A DNA stretch of 64,000 nucleotides from Paramicrobacterium sp051513965 (GCF_051513965.1 NZ_CP195847.1:2294001-2358000), one strand, 5' to 3'; shown: positions 1 through 8,756, counted from the stretch's first letter. Numbers and translations: made by a program. The notes: generated from the letters alone by a model not told the origin.

Positions 1-233
1 ACCTGGTCGTGCATGAGGGCGATGAGCGGCGACACGACGACGCCCGTTCCCTCACGCATGAGCGTCGGGATCTGATAGCAGAGGCTCTTGCCGCCGCCGG
101 TGGGCATGAGCACGACGGCGTCTCCGCCACGGGCGACGTGATCGACGATCGCCGCCTGATCACCGCGGAACTCGTCGTAGCCGAAGACGCTGCGGAGAAT
201 ATCGAGGGCGGTGCCACCGGTCGGGGAAGTCAT
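1..233 (-). CDS. recQ: RecQ family ATP-dependent DNA helicase, N-terminal part (cut by window edge)
   Basis: Superfamily 2 helicase that unwinds DNA 3' to 5' in recombination and repair. Only about 77 N-terminal residues are in the window. They read MTSPTGGTALDILRSVFGYD, then a Q-motif-like FRGDQ, then the Walker A motif MPTGGGKSLCYQ (motif I of RecQ) and SPLIALMHDQ (motif Ia), which together are diagnostic for RecQ. The ATG at 231-233 is the natural start because RecQ proteins begin about 15 residues before the LRSVFGYDEFRGDQ region. The gene runs off the left edge, so the DEAH box, the zinc-binding domain and any HRDC domain cannot be checked. The next gene upstream on the same strand ends 32 bp away. 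Confidence 0.9.
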   Translation of the reverse strand, partial: MTSPTGGTALDILRSVFGYDEFRGDQAAIVDHVARGGDAVVLMPTGGGKSLCYQIPTLMREGTGVVVSPLIALMHDQ

Positions 234-265
234 CGCCTCCACCGTAGCCGGTGGCACCGACTCGA

Positions 266-1123
266 TCATGCGCTTGGGGTCGTCCCGCCGTCCGAGCGGC
301 CTGTGGACGAATTGTCGTCGCGCTCATCCGGGTCATCCGGCTCCGGAGACGTCGGCTCTGGAGTGCTCGTTCCAGCGGCATCGTCCGCCGGAGCATCCTC
401 GGTCTCATCGTCGTCGGCGAGCATCTTCCGACGCACCGAGATCAACACGACGAGCGCGGCAGCGAGAAACACGATTCCCGCGGCGGCGATGAGCCAGCCG
501 ATGTCGTGCCACTCGTCGTCGTTCTCCGTGAGCGGCGCGGGAGCATCGCCCTCGGCGGTCGCGTCGGGAGCCGCGGACTCCGCGGTGTCGTCCTTCGCGT
601 CGGTGTCTCCGGATTCGGATTCGTCTGCCGAGCCGGGGGCTGTCTCGGGAGCGTCCTCACCGCAGACCGGCGCCTCGGTGTAGCCCGGGGCTGTCTTCTC
701 ACCGGCATCCGGCTGCCACGTGAACGTGAACGGCTCGAAGTCGTCTGAGCTCTGCTGGTGACCGTCCTCGGCGACGAGCGTCCAGATCACGGTGTACTCG
801 CCGGGCTCGCCCAGAGTGACATCCGAGCTCAGGGTGCCGCCGTTCGTCACAGTCGCGCAGCCGTCGCCGTAGTAGAGCTCCTCGTCATCGGGGCCTTTCA
901 CGACGATGCCCTTGTGCCCGCTCTCGAGGATCGGATCGGTCGCTGTCACCGCGACCGTCACGGGCCCGGTCGTCACGGTCGAGCCGGGTTCGGGCGCCGA
1001 CGGCGTCACCTGCGTGTGCGCGGACGCCGGCAGAGCACCGGCGACGGATGCCGCAAGCGCGAGCGCCATCGCGGCGACCGCCCCTCCTGCCCTGCGTCGG
1101 AATGTGCTCGTCTTCTGCGTCAC
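266..1123 (-). CDS. CopC-domain copper-binding-like protein with signal peptide and C-terminal membrane anchor
   Basis: Probable extracellular copper-handling protein (285 aa). It starts with GTG and has a Sec signal peptide (residues 1-35, ending PASA). The mature protein begins with His36, as expected for CopC/YobA-type Ig-fold domains, where the N-terminal His binds copper. The CopC-like domain covers about residues 36-140 and ends with the family-typical VAEDGHQ segment. An acidic, Ala/Asp-rich linker, one transmembrane helix (about 207-231) and a charged cytoplasmic tail follow. Its start overlaps the stop of the upstream YcnI gene in a GTGA, so the two are translationally coupled. There is no CopD membrane domain, unlike YcnJ. 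A copper role is inferred from the domain and neighbours. Confidence 0.85.
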   Translation of the reverse strand: MTQKTSTFRRRAGGAVAAMALALAASVAGALPASAHTQVTPSAPEPGSTVTTGPVTVAVTATDPILESGHKGIVVKGPDDEELYYGDGCATVTNGGTLSSDVTLGEPGEYTVIWTLVAEDGHQQSSDDFEPFTFTWQPDAGEKTAPGYTEAPVCGEDAPETAPGSADESESGDTDAKDDTAESAAPDATAEGDAPAPLTENDDEWHDIGWLIAAAGIVFLAAALVVLISVRRKMLADDDETEDAPADDAAGTSTPEPTSPEPDDPDERDDNSSTGRSDGGTTPSA

Positions 1124-1857
1124 TTCTTCTCCTTCGTCCGGGGTCGCCGCGCCATCACCGCGAGGACGATTCCTGCGGCGCCGACGGCGAGACCGGCTAG
1201 TCCAATTGTACGTGCGACCAGGTCGTCGTCGTTCGAGGATGCTGCGGAGGCAGCCGCGGAATCGTCGCCGTTCGCTGCCGGGGCGGACGTGTCTCCGTGT
1301 TCCCCGTGCGCGGCCTCCGCCTTCGTCACCTCAATGACGGGCGCGGGCGATTCGGGCTCGTCTTCGCCGTCCTCGGCGACCTGATCCCACGCGATCGACC
1401 CGCTCTCGCAGGTCTGGGTGACCGGGAAGGCGAGCGTCTGCCCCTCGGCATCCTCAGGCACTGACACCTGTACCGACAGCATATCGATCTGGCCGTCGTC
1501 GAGCGGGGTGTTCGCTGTGAACGTGACGGCGCTCGTACGCTCCGACACCGGGTTGCCGTGCGCGTCGGTCACGCCGTCTTCGACGGGCTCGGTCGATGTC
1601 GCGGCGGCCCAGCCGGGGTTCACGACCGGCTTCACGGTGGTCACCTCATCCGGGATGCCGATCGTGACCTCCGTGGTGGGCGAGCCATCGCAGCCGTGCC
1701 CCACGGTGAAGGTGAGGATGCTGCTCGATCCGGCCGGCGCCGACTCGGGGTCGACGTGGATGTGCGCGCTTGCGGTGAGCGGAGCGGCGAGGGCGAGAGC
1801 CGCTCCTGCCGCGGCCCCGAGGCCGAGGCGCGTGATGGTCTTTCGTGTTTGTGTCAT
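1120..1857 (-). CDS. YcnI family (DUF1775) exported protein
   Basis: YcnI-type protein of 245 aa, a family found next to CopC/CopD genes and implicated in copper binding at the cell surface. The signal peptide spans residues 1-31 (ending TASA) and the mature protein starts HIHVDPESAPAGS; an N-terminal His is used for metal binding in this family. The body carries the DUF1775 pattern (IPDEVTTVKPVVNPGW, and a QVSVPEDAEG segment). A C-terminal transmembrane helix (about 215-235) ends in basic residues. The ATG at 1857 is chosen over the longer frame because AGGAAAG lies 5 nt upstream and the signal peptide begins there. The stop overlaps the CopC-like start, and the membrane gene at 1985-2575 lies upstream on the same strand. 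Confidence 0.87.
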   Translation of the reverse strand: MTQTRKTITRLGLGAAAGAALALAAPLTASAHIHVDPESAPAGSSSILTFTVGHGCDGSPTTEVTIGIPDEVTTVKPVVNPGWAAATSTEPVEDGVTDAHGNPVSERTSAVTFTANTPLDDGQIDMLSVQVSVPEDAEGQTLAFPVTQTCESGSIAWDQVAEDGEDEPESPAPVIEVTKAEAAHGEHGDTSAPAANGDDSAAASAASSNDDDLVARTIGLAGLAVGAAGIVLAVMARRPRTKEKK

Positions 1858-1984
1858 GACTGCTTTCCTGTTCGCGTTCGTGCTCACGCCGTGCGGCGTG
1901 AGAGTTCTGAGAGCGACGATGCACGGGCATCGCCGCCGGAGCACGGTGACGGCGCAGATCCCGCAAAGCGCGGTTCTGCCAGCG

Positions 1985-2575
1985 TCAGGCGAACGCGGGC
2001 GGACCCCGGTCGGGCCGCGAGGTCAGGTCGACGGAGACGAGTCGGGCCACGCCGACTTCCGCAGCGACGCGGGCCACGCGACCGATGACGACGGGGACGG
2101 GACGGAGAAGCAGTGCGACGACCGCGACCCGCAGCGTCTCGAACAGGCTTCGCACGACCGTCTCGCCTTTGATCAGTGCGGCGATCGTCACGAGCGCCGC
2201 GATGATGTGCGCCGCCCACATTCCCGCGCCGTGATGGTGCACCGCCGTCTGCGCGTGCACCTCGACCGTTGCGGCCACGTGCGCGGCGTGCGGTCCGAGA
2301 CCATCGGCGCGCTCGACGGTGCCGCCGGGCGGCGCGAAGGCGAACATGCCGTGGTAAGCGAGCTGGCTGAGAAGCACGGCGACGCTGAGTCGCGATCGCG
2401 AAAGATCGCGACCCACGAGGGCGATGCAGACGAAGACGGATGCCGTGAGCGCGACGCACACGGCGAAGAGGCTCGCCGCCTGTCCGTCCGCCACGCTGTG
2501 GGACGCGGCGGCGACGAAGGTGGAGACGGATGCCGCGATCGTGCCGCGCAGCGCGCGGACGGCGCGTGGTCCCAT
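1985..2575 (-). CDS. hypothetical multi-pass membrane protein, His-rich loop, copper-cluster neighbour
   Basis: A 196-aa membrane protein that I do not recognise as a named family. It has about four hydrophobic segments (for example AASLFAVCVALTASVFVCIA, LSVAVLLSQLAYHGMFAF, WAAHIIAALVTIAALI). A loop contains EVHAQTAVHHHGAGMWAAH, a concentration of His and Met residues that could bind copper. The C-terminal part is Arg/Val-rich and ends in PDRGPPAFA. It lies 127 bp upstream of ycnI on the same strand and probably starts that transcription unit. The copper link is inference from context and His content; no catalytic motif is visible. Confidence 0.7.
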   Translation of the reverse strand: MGPRAVRALRGTIAASVSTFVAAASHSVADGQAASLFAVCVALTASVFVCIALVGRDLSRSRLSVAVLLSQLAYHGMFAFAPPGGTVERADGLGPHAAHVAATVEVHAQTAVHHHGAGMWAAHIIAALVTIAALIKGETVVRSLFETLRVAVVALLLRPVPVVIGRVARVAAEVGVARLVSVDLTSRPDRGPPAFA

Positions 2576-2667
2576 CCGATCTCCCTTCCGTGACCAGCAT
2601 AGGCGCCGCGGGCGTGGTTCTTCCAGGCGCGGAGGGGTACGGTAGGGCTCTACAAGGAGGTGCCGAT

Positions 2668-2982
2668 ATGGCCGACACCGAACCGAAGGTCGTCCGCAAC
2701 GAGGCGGCGAACCGCTACGAGCTCTGGATGGGCGACACGCTCGCCGGTCAAGCCGAGTACAAGCTCACCGAGGCCGGCACAGCGTTCGTGCACACGGAGG
2801 TCGACGACGCATTCTCGGGGCAGGGGCTCGGCAGCATCCTCGCGCGACGCTCGCTCGAAGACGCCGCGTCTCGCGATGAGGTCATCGTGCCGTACTGCCC
2901 GTTCATCCAGGCGTACCTCAAGCGTCACCACGACCTCGACGCTCACGTGCAGTGGCCGACGCCCAAGCACCAGCGCGGGTGA
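2668..2982 (+). CDS. small GNAT-like N-acetyltransferase (COG2388/YidJ type)
   Basis: A 104-aa stand-alone GNAT-like domain of the short YidJ/COG2388 class, predicted to bind acetyl-CoA in the cytoplasm. The acetyl-CoA loop is seen as FSGQGLGSILARRSLEDA (the Q/RxxGxG/A motif), followed by VIVPYCPFIQAYLKRHHD, a typical C-terminal signature of the group. A strong ribosome binding site (AAGGAGG, 2654-2660) sits 7 nt before the ATG at 2668 and decides this start over in-frame upstream codons. The substrate is unknown. The pirin gene begins 7 bp after the stop, so the two are probably co-transcribed. Confidence 0.88.
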   Translation: MADTEPKVVRNEAANRYELWMGDTLAGQAEYKLTEAGTAFVHTEVDDAFSGQGLGSILARRSLEDAASRDEVIVPYCPFIQAYLKRHHDLDAHVQWPTPKHQRG

Positions 2983-2989
2983 CCCGCCG

Positions 2990-3949
2990 ATGACGCGCTT
3001 CGACGCTCCCGCAGAGGAGCAGCTGACCAGAACCGTCGTCTCTCCCGGCCCGACGACGCTGCTGCTCGAATCGCGGGAGGTTCCGCTCGGCGGCATCCGC
3101 GGCATCACCGTTCACCGGTCGCTGCCGCAGCGCGGACTGCCGACGGTGGGCGCCTGGTGCTTCCTCGACTACTTCGACGAGGCGGGCGTGCCCATGCAGG
3201 TGCTTCCGCATCCGCACACCGGCCTGCAGACGGTGACGTGGCCGCTGAACGGCGAGATCCGTCACCGCGACAGCGAGCTGAGCGACGTGCACATCGAACC
3301 GGGGCAGCTCAACATCATGACGAGCGGCCACGGCATCTCGCACTCGGAGTTCTCCACGCCGCAGCCGGAGGGCGTCTCGCTCACAGGCGTTCAGCTGTGG
3401 GTCGCCCTGCCGCAGCACTTCGCGCATATCGAGCCGTTCTTCGAGCAGCACGTCGACCTTCCGGTGTGGTCGCGCGACGGCATCCGAGCCCAGGTCTTCG
3501 TCGGCGCGATCGGCGACGCGGCATCGCCCGCGACCACGTTCTCACCTCTCCTCGGCGCGGACGTGACCGTGGATGCTGGGACGGCCACGAGCATCCCCGT
3601 CGACCCCTCGTTCGAGCATGCGGTGCTGATCGTCGAGGGCGAGGCGATCGTCGACGGCGTGCGAGTCACGCCGGGCCCGCTGCTGTATATCGGCGACGGG
3701 TGCGACTCCATCAGGGTTGAATCGGATACCGGAGCGCGGGCGATCCTCATCGGCGGCGAGCCGTTTGCCGAAGATCTCGTCATGTGGTGGAACTTCGTCG
3801 GCCGCGATCATGATGAGATCGTGACCGCGCGCGACGAGTGGGAGGCCGGGTCGGCGAGGTTCGGCCATGTTCCGGGTCATGGCGATGACCGCATCCCCGC
3901 TCCTCCTCTGCCGTCGGTCACACTGACACCCCGTCGGCGGCGCCTCTGA
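2990..3949 (+). CDS. pirin family protein
   Basis: Cupin-superfamily pirin of 319 aa. The N-terminal cupin shows the pirin metal-binding pattern: FLDYFDEAG, PHPHTGLQTVTWPLNGEIRHRDS and GHGISHSEFS supply the expected His/Glu ligands. The second, degenerate cupin covers roughly residues 185-290 (IVEGEAIVDGVRVTPGP, GEPFAEDLVMWWNFVGR, the usual pirin C-terminal block). Family members are variously quercetinases, redox-sensing coregulators or of unknown activity; the sequence does not discriminate. The ATG is 7 bp after the GNAT stop. The tail (IPAPPLPSVTLTPRRRRL) is proline- and arginine-rich. Confidence 0.92.
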   Translation: MTRFDAPAEEQLTRTVVSPGPTTLLLESREVPLGGIRGITVHRSLPQRGLPTVGAWCFLDYFDEAGVPMQVLPHPHTGLQTVTWPLNGEIRHRDSELSDVHIEPGQLNIMTSGHGISHSEFSTPQPEGVSLTGVQLWVALPQHFAHIEPFFEQHVDLPVWSRDGIRAQVFVGAIGDAASPATTFSPLLGADVTVDAGTATSIPVDPSFEHAVLIVEGEAIVDGVRVTPGPLLYIGDGCDSIRVESDTGARAILIGGEPFAEDLVMWWNFVGRDHDEIVTARDEWEAGSARFGHVPGHGDDRIPAPPLPSVTLTPRRRRL

Positions 3950-4095
3950 CACCTCGCACTGATCACGCTCATCGCGGGCCCCACCGCTCGCCTACTATCG
4001 GCGCGCTCTGATTGGCACAATAGAGACATCAGAGTCACGCTTTGACGTCCTTCACGGAACCACCACCCCCATCTCCATCACTAAGGCGACATTTC

Positions 4096-5469
4096 ATGAC
4101 AGACCCCTCTGCCCCCAATTCGAACAACGCCGGCAACGACGAGTTCTTCGAGAACTTCATCCAGTCGCGCCCTGACGAGCAGCCGAACTTCACGGTCGCG
4201 TTCCGCGGCTACGACAAAGACGAGGTGCACACCGCGCTTGGCGATCTCACCAGCCGGCTGCAGCGCGTCACGACCGCGCTCGACGAGGCGCTGATCCGGC
4301 ACAAGGCCGAACTCGAGCAGGCGCAGTCCCAGACGAGCGATGCCTCGACCGAGCTCGAAGAGCAGCTCGCCGAAGCACAGGCGCGCGCCGCCGAGGCCGA
4401 GAAGCAGGTGCAGACGCTCAGCATCGAGCTGCGCGACCGCCCGCACGCGGACGGTGACGACGACGAGTCCGACGAGGACGTCGAGCAATCACGGCAGCGC
4501 TTCGAGGCCGTCCTGCGGGTCGCCGAAGAGCAGGCGGATGCGATCATCCAGAACGCGACGATCCAGGCCGAGCGTCTGCTCTCTGCGGCGCGCGATCAGG
4601 AGGCGAGCCGGCGCGCAGAGCTCGACGCCGAGGTCGCCCGCATCAGGGAGCAGGCCGAGCACGATGCCGACCAGATCCGCCTGAAGATCGACACCGAGTA
4701 CACCGCACACGAGGCGCGCCTCGAGCGGGAGCAGGCCCACGCCACGGAGAAGGTCGCACAGGCCGAGCGGGAGGCGGAGGCCATCCGCACCGAGGCCGAG
4801 AAGGGCGCTGCATCGCTGCGCGCGATCGTCGCACGCGAGACCACCGAGCAGCGGACCGAAGCCGAGCGCGAGGTGCGCGAGATGAACGCGCGCGTCCTCG
4901 AGTTCGAGGAGACCCTCACCCGCCGGCAGGACGACGCCCAGCAGGAGTTCCTCGTGCTCCACAATCAGGCGGTCGCCCACGCGGAGCGGATCACCTCCGA
5001 CGCGAACGAGCAGGTCGAGGCATCCCTCGAGCACGCGCAGCGGATCTCCAGCCGCGCGGACGACTACGAGAAGCTCATGCGCGCCCAGGCATCGCAGATC
5101 GAAGCCGACGCCCAGGTGCACGCCCGCGAGGTTCTCGAGCGCGCGCAGATCAAGGCGAAGAAGATCGTCGACACTGTCATCGACCACTCCACGTCGGTGC
5201 TCCGCGACGCCGAGGATCGCACGCGGGAGCTGCGCTGGCAGCAGCAGCAGCTCACGAGCTTCATGTCCGAGGTGCGTGAGTTGATCCGCCCCGAGGGCGG
5301 CTCGTTCGCGACCGTGGACGTCGACGAGTCCGAGCACGCTGACGCGGGCGAGTCTGATGAGACGACCGAGGATGCCGATGAGACGGTGTCGTTCACGAAG
5401 GAGTTCGTCGTCGAGGCTCCGCCCGAGGCGTCGTTCGACGAGGACGACGAAGACTCCGTCGAGAGATAG
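4096..5469 (+). CDS. DivIVA-like coiled-coil cell-envelope/division protein
   Basis: A 457-aa, almost entirely coiled-coil protein. A DivIVA-like N-terminal motif (NFTVAFRGYDKDEVHTALGDL, about residues 30-50) carries the aromatic/charged pattern that binds curved membrane in DivIVA/Wag31/GpsB proteins. Residues 55-400 are continuous Glu/Ala/Arg/Gln heptads. The acidic tail (DVDESEHADAGESDETTEDADE) ends in DEDDEDSVER. AAGGCG lies 7 nt before the ATG. The family organises polar growth and septum formation in Actinobacteria. This protein is longer than canonical DivIVA and is not the ftsZ-linked copy, so it is a paralogue of uncertain specific role. A strong hairpin follows the stop. Confidence 0.82.
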   Translation: MTDPSAPNSNNAGNDEFFENFIQSRPDEQPNFTVAFRGYDKDEVHTALGDLTSRLQRVTTALDEALIRHKAELEQAQSQTSDASTELEEQLAEAQARAAEAEKQVQTLSIELRDRPHADGDDDESDEDVEQSRQRFEAVLRVAEEQADAIIQNATIQAERLLSAARDQEASRRAELDAEVARIREQAEHDADQIRLKIDTEYTAHEARLEREQAHATEKVAQAEREAEAIRTEAEKGAASLRAIVARETTEQRTEAEREVREMNARVLEFEETLTRRQDDAQQEFLVLHNQAVAHAERITSDANEQVEASLEHAQRISSRADDYEKLMRAQASQIEADAQVHAREVLERAQIKAKKIVDTVIDHSTSVLRDAEDRTRELRWQQQQLTSFMSEVRELIRPEGGSFATVDVDESEHADAGESDETTEDADETVSFTKEFVVEAPPEASFDEDDEDSVER

Positions 5470-5490
5470 CCGACAGAGGATCTTCTGCAG

Positions 5491-5527
5491 CTGAGCCCCC
5501 TGGAGCATCCCGCTTCAGGGGGCTCAG
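5491..5527 (+). terminator. intrinsic terminator after the DivIVA-like gene
   Basis: Perfect 12-bp stem (CTGAGCCCCCTG / CAGGGGGCTCAG) with a 13-nt loop, 21 bp after the stop codon. There is no long T run, which is common in high-GC Actinobacteria. Confidence 0.8.
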
Positions 5528-5542
5528 CTCGTGATTGCCGAT

Positions 5543-5561
5543 GTAGGCAAGCCTCAGCTAA
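5543..5561 (+). promoter_or_regulatory. candidate DtxR/IdeR-type iron box upstream of the ECF transporter
   Basis: The 19-mer GTAGGCAAGCCTCAGCTAA matches the DtxR/IdeR consensus TTAGGTTAGGCTAACCTAA at 13 of 19 positions by eye. It lies 49 bp before the S-component start and after the previous terminator, where an operator would be expected. Iron control is inference. Confidence 0.4.
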
Positions 5562-5610
5562 ATTGGTTACGGTTGCAATCGCCGCCAGACCCGATCTTGA
5601 GGACCCTGCC

Positions 5611-6207
5611 ATGTTCAACACCCGACTCCTCATGACGTGCGCGGCGATCGGAGTCGGCAGCGGTCTCGTGTTCACAGCGGCAGGCCTGATCAACGGCATC
5701 GTCTCAGTCACCGTGCCGATCATCTACGGGCTCTCGATCGGCGTGTACTTCCTGCCGGGCGTCATCGCGCAGTCGCTGCTGCGTCGCCCCGGTGTCGCCC
5801 TCATCACGGGCCTCATCGCCGGTCTCGTCGGCTCTGCCGTGAACCCCGCGTTCATCATGCGCTACCTCGGAACGGGTCTCGCGATCGGCCTCCTGCAGGA
5901 GCTGCCGTTCGCGGTCACCAAGTACCGGTACTGGAGAGCCTGGGTCTTCTACCTCGCTGCCGCGATCATGGGACTTGTCTTCGGTGGGTCCGTGTTCTTC
6001 GCGGTCGGAATGGAGCACTTCGCGGGCTGGGCGAACCTCGTGTACTTCGGCATGTTCGGCATCAGCCCGATCCTCTTCACCTGGATCGGCCGACTCATCG
6101 CGTCCGGTCTCGATCGGACGGGCGTTGCGCGCGGCATCCAGAATCACATCGACTCTCGTCAGCACGCGCATCGCTCGAACAGCCCGCTGCCGATGATGGC
6201 GGCCTGA
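5611..6207 (+). CDS. ECF transporter S component, YkoE family
   Basis: Substrate-specific membrane subunit (198 aa, about six transmembrane helices) of an energy-coupling factor importer. The segment PIIYGLSIGVYFLPGVIAQ followed by LLRRPGVALITGLIAGL matches the conserved YkoE pattern. The gene order S component, fused double ATPase, T component is that of ykoEDC. ATG 5611 is preceded by GAGGA (5599-5603) and is preferred to an in-frame TTG at 5563. In Bacillus YkoE is linked to thiamine or hydroxymethylpyrimidine, but no TPP riboswitch is visible here and the leader instead carries an iron-box-like sequence. The substrate is therefore open. Confidence 0.85.
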   Translation: MFNTRLLMTCAAIGVGSGLVFTAAGLINGIVSVTVPIIYGLSIGVYFLPGVIAQSLLRRPGVALITGLIAGLVGSAVNPAFIMRYLGTGLAIGLLQELPFAVTKYRYWRAWVFYLAAAIMGLVFGGSVFFAVGMEHFAGWANLVYFGMFGISPILFTWIGRLIASGLDRTGVARGIQNHIDSRQHAHRSNSPLPMMAA

Positions 6208-6214
6208 CGCCGCA

Positions 6215-7954
6215 ATGCCGGGCTCCGTTCTGAGGCTCGACGACGTCCGCATTCGGCACGCCGAACGCGAGGGCTTCACACCCGACGGCGTCACCCTCAG
6301 CGTCGCACCCGGCGAGGTCGTGCTGCTGCTCGGCCCGTCGGGAAGCGGAAAGTCGACGGCCGCTCTCGCGGTCAACGGGCTCATTCCACAGTCGCTCTCA
6401 GCCGATCTCATCGGATCCGTCGAGACAGACGGTCTCAACGCGACCACGACTCCCACGGCGACGCTGTCTGAGCACGTCGCCATGGTGTTCCAAGACCCCG
6501 ACGCGCAGGTCGTCACCGCGTCCGTGCTCGACGAGGTCTGCTTCGCCCTCGAGAACATGCGGCTCGATGTCGCAGAGATTCTCAACCGCGCTGAAGCCGC
6601 CCTGCGCACTGTCGGGCTGTGGGAGCGTCGCGCCGACTCCCCCGATGTACTCTCGGGCGGCGCGCGGCAGCGCCTCGCGATCGCAAGCGCCTTGGCCATG
6701 CGCACACCGCTCCTCGTGCTCGACGAGCCCACCGCCAACCTCGACCCAGCCGGGAGCGACGAGGTCTACGCCGTGCTGCGCGACATCGTGGCCGACGGCA
6801 GCCGCTCGATCCTGCTGATCGAGCACGACGTCAATGCCGCCCTCGCCATCACCGATCGCGTCGTCGTGCTGGATCGAAGCGGCCGCACCGCGTTCTCCGG
6901 CGACGCGCGCACGGTGCTGACCGAGCATCACGCCGAGATCGCGTCGCTCGGAGTCTGGCTGCCGACGGCGACGGAGGCCGCCAGGCAGTTGGAGTCCGCC
7001 GGGTTCGCGCTGCCGACCGTTCCCCTGACCATGCCGGCCCTCGTGCGCGAGCTCGACGCGCTCGACCTGCCGGCACCGGGTCGTCCACCGGCCCAAGAGA
7101 GCGACCGCTCGACACTCATCCAGGTGCGCGATCTGACGATCCGCCGCGGCGAGCGCACCCTGCTCGATCGCGTGAGTCTCGACGTGCGCGAGGGTGACTT
7201 CCTCGCGATCGTCGGCCCGAACGGGGCAGGCAAGACGACGCTCGTGCAGTCCATCACGGGAGTGATGCGCCCTCCGAAGCGGCACGTGCACATCGGCGGA
7301 ATGGATGCCGCGACGCGGAACACCCGCGCACTCGCTCAGCGCGTCGGCTTCGTGTTCCAGAACCCCGAGCACCAGTTCGTCGCGAACAGCGTGGCCGAGG
7401 AGCTCGCCTTCGGGCTCCGCGCACACGGTGACGCCGACGGGCGACGGCTGAGCGCGGACGAGATCGACGAACGGGTCGAGCGGATGCTCGCGCGACTCGG
7501 GCTCGCAGAGCATCGCGATGTGCATCCCTTCCTCCTCTCCGGAGGTCAGAAGCGCCGGCTTTCCGTCGGCACGGCGATCATCGTCGGCGCGCCGATTCTC
7601 GCGCTCGACGAGCCGACCTTCGGCCAAGACCGCGAACGCGCCGATGAGCTCATGAGCATGCTCGACGATCTGCGCGACGCCGGCTCGACCATCATCATCG
7701 TGTCGCACGATATGCAGCTCGTCGCCGAGCACGCCTCGCGCGTGGTCGTCGTGGCCGACGGTCGCATCACCGCGGACGGCGGGCCCGCCGGCATCCTCTC
7801 GGACCGCAACCTGCTCACCGCGCACAGCCTGCGCCAGCCCCCGCTCGCTCAGGCCATGTCGCAGCTGGAGGATGCCCGGTGGCACGGCGTGACCCGCCTC
7901 GCCGATCTCCCCCGCGCTGCCCTGATGGGCGGCGACGCGGGAGGTGCCGCATGA
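6215..7954 (+). CDS. ECF transporter energy-coupling ATPase, two fused ABC domains (YkoD-like)
   Basis: Cytoplasmic ATPase (579 aa) containing both ABC domains of the ECF module in one chain. Domain 1: Walker A GPSGSGKST (about residue 40), signature LSGGARQR, Walker B LLVLDEPTANLD, switch His in LLIEHDV. Domain 2 starts near residue 305: Walker A GPNGAGKTT, signature LSGGQKRR, Walker B ILALDEPTFGQD, switch His in IIVSHDM. Both sites look catalytically competent. It begins 7 nt after the S component and overlaps the T component by ATGA, so the three are one operon. Confidence 0.95.
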   Translation: MPGSVLRLDDVRIRHAEREGFTPDGVTLSVAPGEVVLLLGPSGSGKSTAALAVNGLIPQSLSADLIGSVETDGLNATTTPTATLSEHVAMVFQDPDAQVVTASVLDEVCFALENMRLDVAEILNRAEAALRTVGLWERRADSPDVLSGGARQRLAIASALAMRTPLLVLDEPTANLDPAGSDEVYAVLRDIVADGSRSILLIEHDVNAALAITDRVVVLDRSGRTAFSGDARTVLTEHHAEIASLGVWLPTATEAARQLESAGFALPTVPLTMPALVRELDALDLPAPGRPPAQESDRSTLIQVRDLTIRRGERTLLDRVSLDVREGDFLAIVGPNGAGKTTLVQSITGVMRPPKRHVHIGGMDAATRNTRALAQRVGFVFQNPEHQFVANSVAEELAFGLRAHGDADGRRLSADEIDERVERMLARLGLAEHRDVHPFLLSGGQKRRLSVGTAIIVGAPILALDEPTFGQDRERADELMSMLDDLRDAGSTIIIVSHDMQLVAEHASRVVVVADGRITADGGPAGILSDRNLLTAHSLRQPPLAQAMSQLEDARWHGVTRLADLPRAALMGGDAGGAA

Positions 7955-8736
7955 CCGCGGTGCAGACGCAGGCCTCAGGGCGATTCCTGTACACGATCAA
8001 TCCGCTCGCGACCATCGCCGGTCCGCTTCCGGCGATGATCGTCCTCGTCTTCACGCGTGACATCGCGACCCCGCTCGCGTTCATCGCCCTCGCCTACGCG
8101 CTCCTTCTCTCCGGAACCCGCATCCGACCCCGCCATCTCGTGCTTCTTTTCGTCGCACTTCCGGTCGCCGCCGCGATGCTCGCGGTCGCGTTCAGCATCT
8201 GGGCAGACCCCGGACGCCTCGAGCAGACTCAGGTTTTGCTGCGCATCGGCGATTACCGCCTCTATGTCAGCGCCCTCCAGGTCGGAGCGGCCACAGCGCT
8301 GCGCCTCGTGAGCATCGTGACGCTCGCCCTGCTGACCGGGCTCAGCTCGACCGGCCCCGACCTCGTTCGCTCCGCGGTCGAGCACCTGCGAGTGCCCTAC
8401 CGCATCGGCTACGCGGCATTGGCCTCCTATCGCTTCGTTCCGCGATTCCGCTACGAGCTCGACGTCATTCGCAAGGCGCACCGCGTTCGCGGATCGGTGA
8501 GCGGACGTGGTCCCATCGCCGGGCTGCGGCGCTCGATCGGATACGTCATTCCACTGCTCGCGAGCGCCATCCGGCACGCCGAACGCGTCTCGCTCTCGAT
8601 GGACTCGCGGGCCTTCGGAGCACACGAGACGCGTACGGAGCGCCACAGCGTGCCGTTCCGCGCACGAGACGTCTGCTTCATTGCGATCTTCTGGCTGACG
8701 GCATTCATCATCATCGTCGGGATTCGAATAATCTGA
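7951..8736 (+). CDS. ECF transporter T component (EcfT/YkoC-like)
   Basis: Transmembrane coupling subunit (261 aa). Hydrophobic segments cover residues 15-130, and the cytoplasmic region holds the EcfT coupling motifs: VPYRIGYAALASYRFVPRF and, downstream, a SLSMDSRAFGAHETRT segment with the Ala-Arg-Gly-like (SRAFG) motif that contacts the ATPases. The ATG overlaps the ATPase stop (ATGA). Expression and function are linked to the two preceding genes. Confidence 0.92.
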   Translation: MTAVQTQASGRFLYTINPLATIAGPLPAMIVLVFTRDIATPLAFIALAYALLLSGTRIRPRHLVLLFVALPVAAAMLAVAFSIWADPGRLEQTQVLLRIGDYRLYVSALQVGAATALRLVSIVTLALLTGLSSTGPDLVRSAVEHLRVPYRIGYAALASYRFVPRFRYELDVIRKAHRVRGSVSGRGPIAGLRRSIGYVIPLLASAIRHAERVSLSMDSRAFGAHETRTERHSVPFRARDVCFIAIFWLTAFIIIVGIRII

Positions 8737-8756
8737 CCTCCGACTTTCGAACAATG

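Noticed and set aside
5528..5610. TPP riboswitch before the YkoE-type gene
   Set aside because: The leader is too short and lacks the CUGAGA and thi-box elements expected of a TPP aptamer.
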